Positions 51,879-64,000 of a DNA stretch of 64,000 nt are shown in pieces; positions within the stretch are counted from its first letter, which is position 1, and the number at the start of each line of letters is the position of its first letter. The stretch comes from Deltaproteobacteria bacterium. Its GTDB lineage: Bacteria > UBA10199 > GCA-002796325 > JACPFF01. The notes under the pieces were generated by a model. It was not told where the DNA came from. It worked only from the letters and a program-made list of their open reading frames with translations, and ran no database searches. The position numbers and the translations under genes are program-made. The stretch is from the NCBI GenBank assembly GCA_016210045.1, contig JACQUX010000014.1:22173-86172 (forward strand). The letters are read 5' to 3'.

Positions 51879-52888
51879 GCGGTGGGCGGCTCCGGTTCCG
51901 GCATCGCGCTGCGTTGTAACATGGCGCGCGCGCGTTGCAATCGTGATGTACGATCAGACGCCGGCAATGGCGGATGGTGCGTCGCCCACGACGGGAGCAA
52001 TGGATTCAACACGATCGCGGCCCACTTCACGGCCAGCAGCGGATAAAGCCATCGAGCGCGGTCCAGCAATTGTCCATCGTCGGAGAAATACGCAGCGAAC
52101 GCCGCCACAAATCCCGGCGCTAATGCCGGCGGCAGCGGCACCGCGGGTTGCAACAGACAATCGCAGAGCAATTTCGCCGGATCGTCCCAGCCGCAATATT
52201 CGAAATCGAAGCAGCGCAATTCGGTGCGCGCCGTGTCCCACGCGACATTATGCAGGCCCGCGTCCGATGGGCTGAAGATCCGCTGCTCCCACGGGAGTTC
52301 GCCGCTCGCCCCCCAAGCCGCCGCAGCAGACCCATGCGACAAGTCTTCGCCGATCCGTTGCAGTCGCGGTCGCAACACCCCGGCGAGCAGCGCCTGCAGC
52401 GGATCACACGCGACTGCCTCCAAACGTTGCAACCGTTCTGCCACAATCGCCACGTGCGCTGCGCACGTAAACGCCGCGTCCCGCGCGATCAGCGCGATCC
52501 GCGCGCGATGCGCCGCAGTCGCACGCGGAAGCTCTCCATAGCACGCGGCCAGTGCCGTGCAGTCCTCCGGCCGCACCTCCGCCGCGGCAATCGGCGCGAA
52601 GTCATGAAAGGGAAAACAAACCACCGCCGCTTCCGGGAGCACCGCACACGGCGCGACAATCGCGCGCACACCGCCTGCATGAAGAAAACGCAGCCCCTCC
52701 ACTTCGTGCTGCAACCGCGTCTGCCGTTCCTCCGGCGCACCGCGATACCGCTTCACGAAATAGCGCGCGTCCGCGGTCTCCACCCGAAACCGCTCGCTGT
52801 TCACGCCGCTGTACAATGGCTCGACCGTCCGTGCCGCGATCCCGTGCGCGGCCAACGCCTCGGCCCATGTCGGTTGCGACGCGGTCAT
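51875..52888 (-). CDS. aminoglycoside phosphotransferase (APH)-fold kinase
   Basis: A 337-residue APH/choline-kinase-fold protein. YFVKRYRG contains the ATP-binding Lys. SPSDAGLHNVAWD is a variant of the catalytic H-x-D-x5-N loop (Ser-Asp in place of His-Asp). The metal-binding CFDFEYCGWDDPAKLL matches the conserved D-x-D/E-x-A-x2-G-D/x-P block. In this operon it probably phosphorylates a sugar or small alcohol, not an antibiotic. ATGA overlaps link it to both neighbours. Confidence 0.82.
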   Translation of the reverse strand: MTASQPTWAEALAAHGIAARTVEPLYSGVNSERFRVETADARYFVKRYRGAPEERQTRLQHEVEGLRFLHAGGVRAIVAPCAVLPEAAVVCFPFHDFAPIAAAEVRPEDCTALAACYGELPRATAAHRARIALIARDAAFTCAAHVAIVAERLQRLEAVACDPLQALLAGVLRPRLQRIGEDLSHGSAAAAWGASGELPWEQRIFSPSDAGLHNVAWDTARTELRCFDFEYCGWDDPAKLLCDCLLQPAVPLPPALAPGFVAAFAAYFSDDGQLLDRARWLYPLLAVKWAAIVLNPLLPSWATHHPPLPASDRTSRLQRARAMLQRSAMPEPEPPTA

Positions 52889-53490
52889 CGGACAACTCCC
52901 GCCAATGCGGCCTGCACTGCCGCCCAATCGCAACAGGCTACGATTCCGTCGCGCGACGCCGCGTCCACGCCATACCAAATGCGCCGCACGCCTGCGGGAA
53001 ATTGTGGATGCGTCAGCACATCGAGATGATCATCGATAAAAACCGTGCAGCGCTGCGCCGCGATCTGCGCTATTTTTTCTGTCAGCGTCTCGGCAAATAT
53101 CAATGGCACGGCGTCGCTCCGCGCACGCCACCACGGCTGCCGCTCCAACCAAGTCCGTGCCACATCACGCAACGGGTAGGCCGGCCCCACCGCCGGCACC
53201 AACGTCTTATGACTGATGATCGCGCACGGAATTCCAAGCAATGCCGCCCACGCCCAAAACGCCTCCCAGCCCTCTTGCACGACGCCATCCTCCAACAGCC
53301 GCGCTCCGTACACCTCGCCTTGCAACGCGGTCCACCGATCACTCCCCCCCGGCCCCGCCCGCAACGCCGCTCGCACCGCCACCCGCGTCGCCGGCACATC
53401 CGCACCGATCCATTCATGCGCCCGCGCCGCCCGAAAAAACGCCGCGTCGTAATTCACGATCGTATTATCGAAATCGATCCCAATGCGCAT
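52885..53490 (-). CDS. HAD-superfamily phosphatase-like protein
   Basis: A 201-residue haloacid-dehalogenase fold protein. The nucleophile motif GIDFDNTIVNYD has Asp6 and Asp8; the later motifs include IISHKT (Ser/Thr and Lys) and FIDDHLDVL. It is the first gene of the six-gene minus-strand operon and likely removes a phosphate from a sugar intermediate. ATG 53490 begins the motif directly; an upstream GTG would add only unconserved residues. Confidence 0.83.
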   Translation of the reverse strand: MRIGIDFDNTIVNYDAAFFRAARAHEWIGADVPATRVAVRAALRAGPGGSDRWTALQGEVYGARLLEDGVVQEGWEAFWAWAALLGIPCAIISHKTLVPAVGPAYPLRDVARTWLERQPWWRARSDAVPLIFAETLTEKIAQIAAQRCTVFIDDHLDVLTHPQFPAGVRRIWYGVDAASRDGIVACCDWAAVQAALAGVVR

Positions 53491-53551
53491 AGAGTGAACT
53501 GCCGTTACGGTGGCGCCATCGCCACGAGGAAAAGACCATGCGACCACGCGG

Positions 53552-56715
<3,164 letters not shown>

Positions 56716-56719
<4 letters not shown>

Positions 56720-57963
56720 GACCCCTCCCACAGCGAGCGAATGGGCACAGCGAAGAGCGCTTCACCGAACGGGATGGTGGCGGCGCCGTCGTAGAGCACG
56801 ACGCCTGCGGCGAAGTGCGAACCGGCGACGGCCCTGAGTTTGCGCAGCCCGCGAAAGTCGCTGTCGTTGACGCTCGCCGCCGCCTTCACTTCAACCCCGG
56901 CGATCGCGGTGCCGCGCTCCAGCACAATATCCACCTCGAAGTCGTCACGATCCCGGTAGTGGAAGAAGCCGATCGGCGAAGGCATGGCGCTCGCCTGCCG
57001 GCGCAGCTCCTGCAGCACGAACGTCTCCAACATCACACCAAGGAGCTTGCGGTCGCCGGCCAGCTTCTTGGCATCGACGCCCAGCAACGCGCAGGCGATA
57101 CCGGTATCCCCGACGTGCAACTTCGGGCGTTTGACCAGGCGCGCGATACGGTTCGCATGCCAGGCCGGCAAGCGATCGAGCAGGAAGACGCGCTCCAGCA
57201 GCGTGACGTAGTCGTGGATGGTCTGGCGCGTCAGCTCCAGAGGCGCCGCGAGGTCCGCCACGTTGATCAGCGTCGCCGTATGGCTGGCCGCCGCTGCCAG
57301 CAGCCGGGGCAGTGCGTCCAACGCACGGATGCACGCCAGGTCGCGCACGTCGCGCTGGATCTGCGCCTCCACGAAATCGCGGTACCAGGCAGAGCGCCGG
57401 GCGGCCGAGCGGCGGGCGAGTGCCGCCGGATAGCCGCCGGCCACGAGGCGCTCGACGAGACGCTGACCCAGTCGCTCGCCAATGCCGGTGCGGAAGCGAC
57501 CGCCGAACAAGGCGTCGATGCAGCGCGACGGCCGGCGCGCGATTTCGCACTGGGCGAGCGGGTGCAGCCGCAGCATGCCCAGCCGGCCCGCGAGCGACTC
57601 CGCAAGCCGCGGGACCAGCAACACGTTGGCCGAACCCGTGAGGATGAACCGGCCTGCGACGCGTCGCCGGTCGATCACGGATTTGAGCGCGGGAAAGATC
57701 TCGGGTGCCCGCTGGACTTCGTCGAGGATCGTCTTGTGCTGAAGATCCGCGACGAAGCCGACCGGATCGCGCCGCGCGGCCGCGACGATGTCCGCGTCGT
57801 CGAACGACACATACGCGTATCCCCGAGGATCACCCACCAGACGCGCCAGCGTCGTCTTGCCGCATTGTCGTGGACCGTGGATCAGCACGGCCGGCGTATC
57901 CCGCAGCGCCTCGCGCAGGCGTGCCGCGAGCAGCCGGGGAATCTGGTCGGGCGGGCGAGCCAT
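56716..57963 (-). CDS. AAA ATPase with DUF4143, inserted in the hsd operon
   Basis: A 415-residue ATPase with Walker [12 protein letters not shown], Walker B TILDEVQ and sensor FILTGSANV. The C-terminal DUF4143/PD-(D/E)xK-like domain ends with [21 protein letters not shown] (D-x-E-x-K spacing). It is not a usual hsd component. It lies between a truncated hsdR start and the intact hsdR, and 20 bases after four tandem 23-base repeats. ATG 57963 is chosen because similarity starts there. Confidence 0.88.
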
Positions 57964-57982
57964 GCGCCAACGGTAGCCGCAG

Positions 57983-58073
57983 CGCCGGCAGAACGCAAGA
58001 ATTAACGTCGGCAGAACGCTAGAATAGGTGTCGGCTGAACGCAAGGACCGGTGTCGGCTGATTGCAAGTCCGG
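57983..58073. repeat. four tandem 23-base repeats upstream of the DUF4143 ATPase
   Basis: Units start at 57983, 58006, 58029 and 58052 with lengths 23, 23, 23 and 22 bases. On the minus strand the shared core is close to TTGCGTTCTGCCGACA, with one to a few changes per copy. They end 19 bases before the ATPase start codon. Such direct repeats look like an iterated operator. They also form the end of the truncated hsdR frame. Confidence 0.85.
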
Positions 58074-58232
58074 AGGCCGACCATTCGCTGGTTCGACCTC
58101 GCTCTCGTCGCGGCGCCCTGCGATGTGAATCTTGGGCGCGATGTCGGGGCCGTGGGCGACCGCCCAGCCGGTGCTTCCGAGCCAGGCGAGAGCGGCCTGT
58201 TCGACGGTGGATTCGGTGAAGGTGCGGTTCAT
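58002..58232 (-). pseudogene. truncated 5' fragment of an hsdR gene
   Basis: Starting at ATG 58232, two bases after the RloC-like stop, the frame encodes [20 protein letters not shown] and [13 protein letters not shown]. This clearly matches the start of intact HsdR ([20 protein letters not shown], then [12 protein letters not shown]), with about 60 % identity over 35 residues. Similarity then stops, and the frame runs into the tandem repeats and ends after 76 residues. It marks the original hsdR position, broken by arrival of the DUF4143 ATPase segment. Confidence 0.85.
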
Positions 58233-58234
58233 CG

Positions 58235-60525
58235 TCATCGCCTCGCGAAGGCCAGCGCCCGCTCTACGAAGTTCCGGAGCTCCGCGTCGTTGATCGCCTC
58301 GGTTTCCCATGCCGGGTTCGTGTCGTGATGGAACCGATTCGCGTACTCGACGAGCTCACTAAGTTCTTGCCTCGCGGTCGCATCCAGGATCTCGTCAGCT
58401 CGGCCCGCCCTCTCGCGGCATCGTCCCAGGAAGGGGCCAAGAAGCGTTGAAGGCGGAAAATGCTCGGGACGAGCAACCCGAAGAAACGCCTCCAGGTGTG
58501 GCCGGATGGCTCTTGCGACCTCGCGTTGGTCGCCGTCCCCGCTGGCGACGTACTCCCGCAGGCGGGCGTCCCTTCGGTCGTGCTCCGTGACCGAGTCTTG
58601 GTCGACATCCCAGGACCGCAGTGTGGAGCCGGTGCCATCACGCGCAATCTCTAGCGCCAGTCGCGCCGTCGGGCCCGCCCCGTTCCAGATCCGGCAGAGG
58701 AAGCGCTTGTCATGCGACAGCACGATCACTTGGCCGGCGCGCTCGAAAAGCCGACGCACCTCCTGAACCGTCGTCAGTGAGCGGTGGTCGTCGAGGCTCG
58801 TAATCGGATCGTCGATGACGACCACCGTGTTGCCGAGGTTCGGGTCTTGATCCAAGGAGGCGAAGAAGAAGGCGAGGGCCAGCGTGTTGCGATCGCCCGA
58901 GCTCAACGTATTCCGGAAGGAGGGTTCACCTTGCGCTGAGGTGCCACTCCCGACGGACACCGGTCTGTCGTTGATGACCACGTTGTAGGTGCAAGCGGGT
59001 CCGCCCCGGGTGCTCGTGGAGGTGACGCTGTCGAGCCTGAAGCCCGCGTTGAAGCGCCGCAGATAAACGTTGATCGCCGTCTGCGACGCCGGGAACGCGC
59101 TGGTTCTGTAGTCGTCCAGCGCGGACTTCGCTCCCTCTCGCTCGCCTTCGGTGCGAGCCTTGGCCTCCTTCTCCGCAAGATAACCGGCGCACGCCGCGGC
59201 GATCTCCGGCGTGTGCCGTGCCTTCGTGGCCTTGAGCCGGGCAAGGTCTCGGGCGATCGTGTTCGGGTTGGCCCCCACCGCCTGCTCTTGCACTACCCGG
59301 ATCGCCTCGTTGGCAGCGATGAGAGCGGCGCTGAGATCAGCGATCCGTTGCCGCAGCGCGTCGTACGCCGCGATGGCGTCGCGCGCGTGCTGATCGAGCG
59401 CCTGCTTCTCCAGGGGGGCAGCTTGTTTTGCGGTCAATGCCACGTTGACGGCTTCTCGCCCGGCGTTCCACGCGCGCACGACGGCCGCCGTGTCGATCCC
59501 AACTTGTGGAACTTCGCAGAACCGAGACCAGAACAGCCGTCGCTCGCCGGCCATGCGTACCGCCCGCTCGAACCCGGCCGGCACGTCACCGGCGTGCGCA
59601 CGCCGCACGTTCTCCAGCGCATCCGTGATCGCTCGCTTGAGGTCCCTGTACGCCGCGCTGAAATAGGCACGGTAGTGGGCGATCAGCGGCAACCCCGTGA
59701 GATGCTGGGCGCAGAATGGACAGGTACCCTCACCGTTCGCCTGCGGTAGGCGCTGCATCCCATCGCTAACCCACTGCTCCCCGCCGGCACGCAGCGTCGC
59801 GACGTGGGCTCGGACACGGGCTTCCGCGGCCGCGTCGAGATCGGGCAGGTCTCGCTGGAGGATGCGGTCAATGGCCTCCGCATCGAACGCCGGGAGCCCG
59901 AGGGTCTCGAAAAGAGGCGCGGTCCTGACGGCATCCTGATCCTGCGCCGCCGCCAGTGCGCGCTCGATGGCCCCGATCTCAGCATCGACGTCTGCAAGTT
60001 CGGGAAGCGCGCAGAACTCGTCCACCGGGAACCCTTCGCGCACGCGGTCCGGGATTGCGGCGGCCTTCTCTCGGAGCGCGCTGTTGTGCTGCTCGATGCG
60101 GGCGACGAGTTGCTGGAGCTGCCGGCTCAGATCGACGCCCCGAGCACCGAGGACGAGCTCGTGGAGGTTCTGTCGGTGCCGGGCGTCCACGGCGAGTCCC
60201 GAGTGGATATTCGCGTCCACGAACACATCGTCGAACAGCGAAAGGTGAGGCAAGGTCCGATTCCAGGCGCCATCCTGGAACATCGCATCGGGCGGGCCAC
60301 CCTCACAATCGAGAACAACATGCGGTGGATGCGCCGCCGCAAGCCGATGCCGTTCGGTGATAGGGAGCGGATCACCGCTCGCCAGCGATCGCAGGACGGC
60401 CGCCAGCGTCGTCTTGCCGCGCCCGTTCTCGGCGTAGACGAGGACGAGTCGGCCGAGCGTGATCGTCGCAGCCGCGCCCACGGAGTCGAACTGACCGATG
60501 TTGCGGAGCAATCGGATCCGCCGAA

Positions 60526-60529
<4 letters not shown>
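58235..60529 (-). CDS. RloC/PrrC-class AAA ATPase with CPFC zinc-hook motif
   Basis: A 764-residue SMC/Rad50-like ATPase of the AAA_13 family. Walker A is AENGRGKTT (33-41). Long coiled-coil arms surround TCPFC (Cys270, Cys273), a zinc-hook-like Cys-x2-Cys. The ABC signature [16 protein letters not shown] is near residue 541, and Walker B is [13 protein letters not shown]. The ATP-binding head, hook and position between hsdS and hsdR match anticodon nucleases PrrC/RloC, which guard restriction systems. The C-terminus ([15 protein letters not shown]) does not show an anticodon nuclease triad I can name, so nuclease activity is uncertain. ATGA couples it to hsdS. Confidence 0.87.
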
Positions 60530-61735
<1,206 letters not shown>

Positions 61736-61746
<11 letters not shown>

Positions 61747-61795
61747 ACCCAAGCTCCTTCCGGTTGGCGACAATCGCCGCATCCAGCTCTGCGCC
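61736..61795 (-). pseudogene. duplicated 3' tail of hsdM
   Basis: Between the YhcG stop and the hsdS start, one frame reads AELDAAIVANRKELGYGG-stop. The true hsdM ends [22 protein letters not shown]. At DNA level about 50 bases match with some seven changes, including the junction TATGGCGGGT in which the next gene's ATG is embedded. It is a relic of the ancestral hsdM-hsdS junction. Confidence 0.85.
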
Positions 61796-61809
61796 GAGAT
61801 CCCCGCCGC

Positions 61810-62985
61810 TCATCGCTTCCTCCGCTGCGGCCTGCCGGACCGGCAGGCAGGCGCCAGCTCCGCCTCGATCTCTTCCACCGTCGGCAGTGCCGACTGCAGC
61901 CGAGCCGGCAGCGCGCGCGCCAGTGCATAGGTCGAGATGCCGATCGGCTTATCGATGCCGGCGAAGCTGTACTCGGCCAGCAGCCGGTCGCGCGTCTGAC
62001 AGAGGATCAGGCCGATGGTCGGGGCGTCGGTCGGATGCTTGAGTCGGTCGTTGACCACGTTGCAGTAGAAGTTCAGCTTGCCGGCGTACTCGGGCTTGAA
62101 TTTGCCCTTCTTCAAGTCGATGACGACGAACGCCCGCAGCCGCAGGCGATAGAACAGCAAGTCGATGTAGAAATCATCGCCGCCGACGTCGAGGCGATAT
62201 TGTCGGCCGACGAAGGCGAAGCCCTGGCCGAGTTCGAGCAGGAACTTCTCCAGATGACGGACGAGCGCGGTTTCGAGTTCGCGCTCGTGGAACGGCTCGA
62301 TGAGGGTGAGGAAGTCGAAGATGTACGGGTCCTTGAGCGCTTGCTGCGCGAGGTCCGACTGCGGCGTAGGCAGCAGCGCGGCGAAGTTGGAGACGGCCTT
62401 GCCGTGCCGGGCGTGGGCACGGGCCTCGATCTGCAGGGCGAGGACGTTGCGGCTCCAGCCGTTGGCGAGCGTCTGCGCCATGTACCAGCGGCGGGTGGAA
62501 AAGTCGGAAACCTTGTCCATGAGAATGACATGGTGGGCCCACGGCACCGACCAGAGAAGCAGCTCCCGCAATTGTGCCACCGGTTGTGGCACTTTTGACG
62601 AGGGGATCAATTGTGCCGCGGGCTGTGGCACTTTTGCCGACGCGGGCAATTGGGCAACAGGTTGTTGCCCCATTGCGCCGGGGTCCGGGTAATCGCGATA
62701 GAACGCCAGCATCCGCTTGATGTTCCGCTCGGAAAATCCTTTGAGGTCGGGTAGCTCGTTCTTCAGTTTCAGCGCCAGCCGGGGGATGACGGCTGCACCC
62801 CAGCCTTCGCGCCGTTGCCGATCGGCGATGATCCGCCCGATGTCCCAGTAGAGCCGGACGAGTTCAGCGTTGACGGCCAGCACCGCCCGCGTCTGGGCGG
62901 CCTGGATGCGGCCCTTCACATCGGCCAGCAACGCCGCGAAGTCGGAATGGCCGACGGCCGCGCTCTTCGGCTTCCTACCCGCCAT
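61810..62985 (-). CDS. YhcG/DUF1016 PD-(D/E)xK nuclease family protein
   Basis: A 391-residue protein of the YhcG (DUF1016) family. The N-terminal winged-helix-like region has [18 protein letters not shown] and [17 protein letters not shown]. The C-terminal nuclease-like domain has [23 protein letters not shown] (D-x-D-LK). A repeated linker PVAQLPxSxKVPQP occurs near residues 108-140 and is unusual. The family is common in type I restriction islands and is thought to be a nuclease. It overlaps hsdM by 11 bases and is flanked by the duplicated hsdM tail. Confidence 0.9.
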   Translation of the reverse strand: MAGRKPKSAAVGHSDFAALLADVKGRIQAAQTRAVLAVNAELVRLYWDIGRIIADRQRREGWGAAVIPRLALKLKNELPDLKGFSERNIKRMLAFYRDYPDPGAMGQQPVAQLPASAKVPQPAAQLIPSSKVPQPVAQLRELLLWSVPWAHHVILMDKVSDFSTRRWYMAQTLANGWSRNVLALQIEARAHARHGKAVSNFAALLPTPQSDLAQQALKDPYIFDFLTLIEPFHERELETALVRHLEKFLLELGQGFAFVGRQYRLDVGGDDFYIDLLFYRLRLRAFVVIDLKKGKFKPEYAGKLNFYCNVVNDRLKHPTDAPTIGLILCQTRDRLLAEYSFAGIDKPIGISTYALARALPARLQSALPTVEEIEAELAPACRSGRPQRRKR

Positions 62986-64000
62986 ACCCCAGCTCCTTCA
63001 GGTTGGCGGCGATCGCGGCATCCAGCTGCGCGGCCTCGGCCTGCTGCTGGTACAAGGTCGCAGTGAGACGCTGCATCTTCTCTGCGAACGGCTCGCCGTC
63101 ATCCTCTTGGCGCAAGGCGCCGACGTAGCGGCCGGGGGTGAGCACGTGGCCGTGCTTGCGGACCTCCTCCAGCGGCGCGCTTTTGCAGAAGCCGGCGATG
63201 TCGGCGTACTCGCCAGCGTTCTGCTCGCCGCGCCAGGCGTGATAGGTCGTGGCGATGCGGGCGATGCCGTCGTCGGTCAGCTCCTTGTGCGTTCGATCCG
63301 CCATGCGGCCGAGCTTGCGCGCGTCGATGAAGAGCATCTGGCCGCGGCGGTCGCGGAATTTGCCGTTCTTGCGATCGCGCGCGAGGAACCACAGACACGC
63401 GGGGATCTGCGTCGAGTAGAAGAGTTGGCCCGGCAGCGCCACCATGCAGTCCACGAGGTCGGCTTCGATCAGGCTCTTGCGGATCTCGCCCTCGCCGGAC
63501 TGGTTGGACGACATCGAACCGTTCGCGAGCACGAAGCCGGCCACGCCTGCGGGCGCGAGGTGATGGACGATGTGCTGCACCCAGGCGAAGTTGGCGTTGC
63601 CCGCCGGCGGAACGCCGTACTGCCAACGCTTGTCGTCGCGCAGCCGCTCGCCGCCCCAGTCGGAGATGTTGAAGGGCGGATTGGCGAGAATGAAGTCGGC
63701 CTTGAGGTCGGGGTGGCGGTCGTTGTGGAAGGTGTCGCCGTGGCCGATCTGGCCGTCGATGCCGCGGATGGCGAGGTTCATGCGCGCGAGCCGCCACGTC
63801 GTGTAGTTCGACTCCTGGCCGTAGATCGAGATGTCGGGCCGCGCGCCCTTCGCCGCCTTGCCGCCGTGGCCGCTGCCCCCATTGCCATTCCCGGAGGCGT
63901 GCGCGCGGATGAACCCCACCGACTGCACGAACATTCCCGACGAACCGCAGCAGGGGTCGTACACCCGGCCACGGTAGGGCTCGAGCATCTCGACCAGGAG
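62975..64000 (-). CDS. hsdM: type I restriction-modification methyltransferase subunit, N-terminus beyond the window
   Basis: The C-terminal part (about 341 residues) of an N6-adenine methyltransferase. Motif I is [11 protein letters not shown] and the catalytic motif IV is NPPF, followed by NISDWGG. Typical late segments are [22 protein letters not shown] and [26 protein letters not shown] Gly/Ser/Asn-rich insertion lies after motif I. The 5' end is beyond the right edge. It pairs with HsdS to methylate the host target site. Confidence 0.95.
   Translation of the reverse strand, partial: LLVEMLEPYRGRVYDPCCGSSGMFVQSVGFIRAHASGNGNGGSGHGGKAAKGARPDISIYGQESNYTTWRLARMNLAIRGIDGQIGHGDTFHNDRHPDLKADFILANPPFNISDWGGERLRDDKRWQYGVPPAGNANFAWVQHIVHHLAPAGVAGFVLANGSMSSNQSGEGEIRKSLIEADLVDCMVALPGQLFYSTQIPACLWFLARDRKNGKFRDRRGQMLFIDARKLGRMADRTHKELTDDGIARIATTYHAWRGEQNAGEYADIAGFCKSAPLEEVRKHGHVLTPGRYVGALRQEDDGEPFAEKMQRLTATLYQQQAEAAQLDAAIAANLKELGYGG

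Overview
The window is about 60 % GC, densely coded and free of tRNA, rRNA or insertion-sequence genes. Five proteins carry lipobox signal peptides or other export signals. A heptose-kinase-like fusion, several nucleotide-sugar enzymes and a membrane rhodanese also fit a Gram-negative bacterium. An uncultured deltaproteobacterium-like lineage is plausible, but the sequence does not settle the taxonomy. Three near-identical hairpin elements (around 4.9, 31.0 and 48.3 kb) and two copies of another palindromic repeat mark a genome with many dispersed short repeats.

Layout, left to right. 1-15 kb: a partial PIF1-type helicase, an alpha/beta hydrolase, malic enzyme, a DEAD-box RNA helicase, large surface lipoproteins (beta-helix and beta-propeller types), the fluoride channel CrcB with its DUF190 partner, a GIY-YIG nuclease and a DUF4143 ATPase. 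15-21 kb: a molybdenum hydroxylase operon (molybdenum, 2Fe-2S and FAD subunits, then XdhC and a MocA-like cytidylyltransferase). 21-31 kb: a Q/P-rich lipoprotein, a tightly overlapping rhodanese-ArsR-AhpD operon, a GMC oxidoreductase/SDR/lipocalin-like lipid cluster, and a P-type metal ATPase lacking the usual CPx motif.

31-38 kb holds the most unusual region. Four proteins end in tandem C-[DEQ]-x-[IV] repeats with a Cys every 4-5 residues. Three lie head to tail on the minus strand. They are divergent from a fourth that sits 7 bp upstream of a radical SAM/SPASM peptide maturase, which overlaps a large protein with two metallopeptidase domains. This looks like a ribosomal peptide (RiPP) modification system with multi-Cys-Asp substrates. 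A rhodanese-MoeB fusion lies beside it. An RNA ligase RtcB and a nucleotidyltransferase pair follow.

43-53.5 kb: two convergent operons for an activated, probably unusual, surface sugar: SDR epimerases, a nucleotidyltransferase-PfkB kinase fusion in reversed domain order, split transketolase, methyltransferase, dehydrogenase, APH-like kinase and HAD phosphatase. 53.5-64 kb: a type I restriction-modification island (hsdM, hsdS, hsdR). It carries a RloC/PrrC-class ATPase with a CPFC zinc-hook motif between hsdS and hsdR, plus two accessory genes (YhcG nuclease and a DUF4143 ATPase). Both accessory genes are flanked by duplicated pieces of the hsd genes, showing how they were spliced in.
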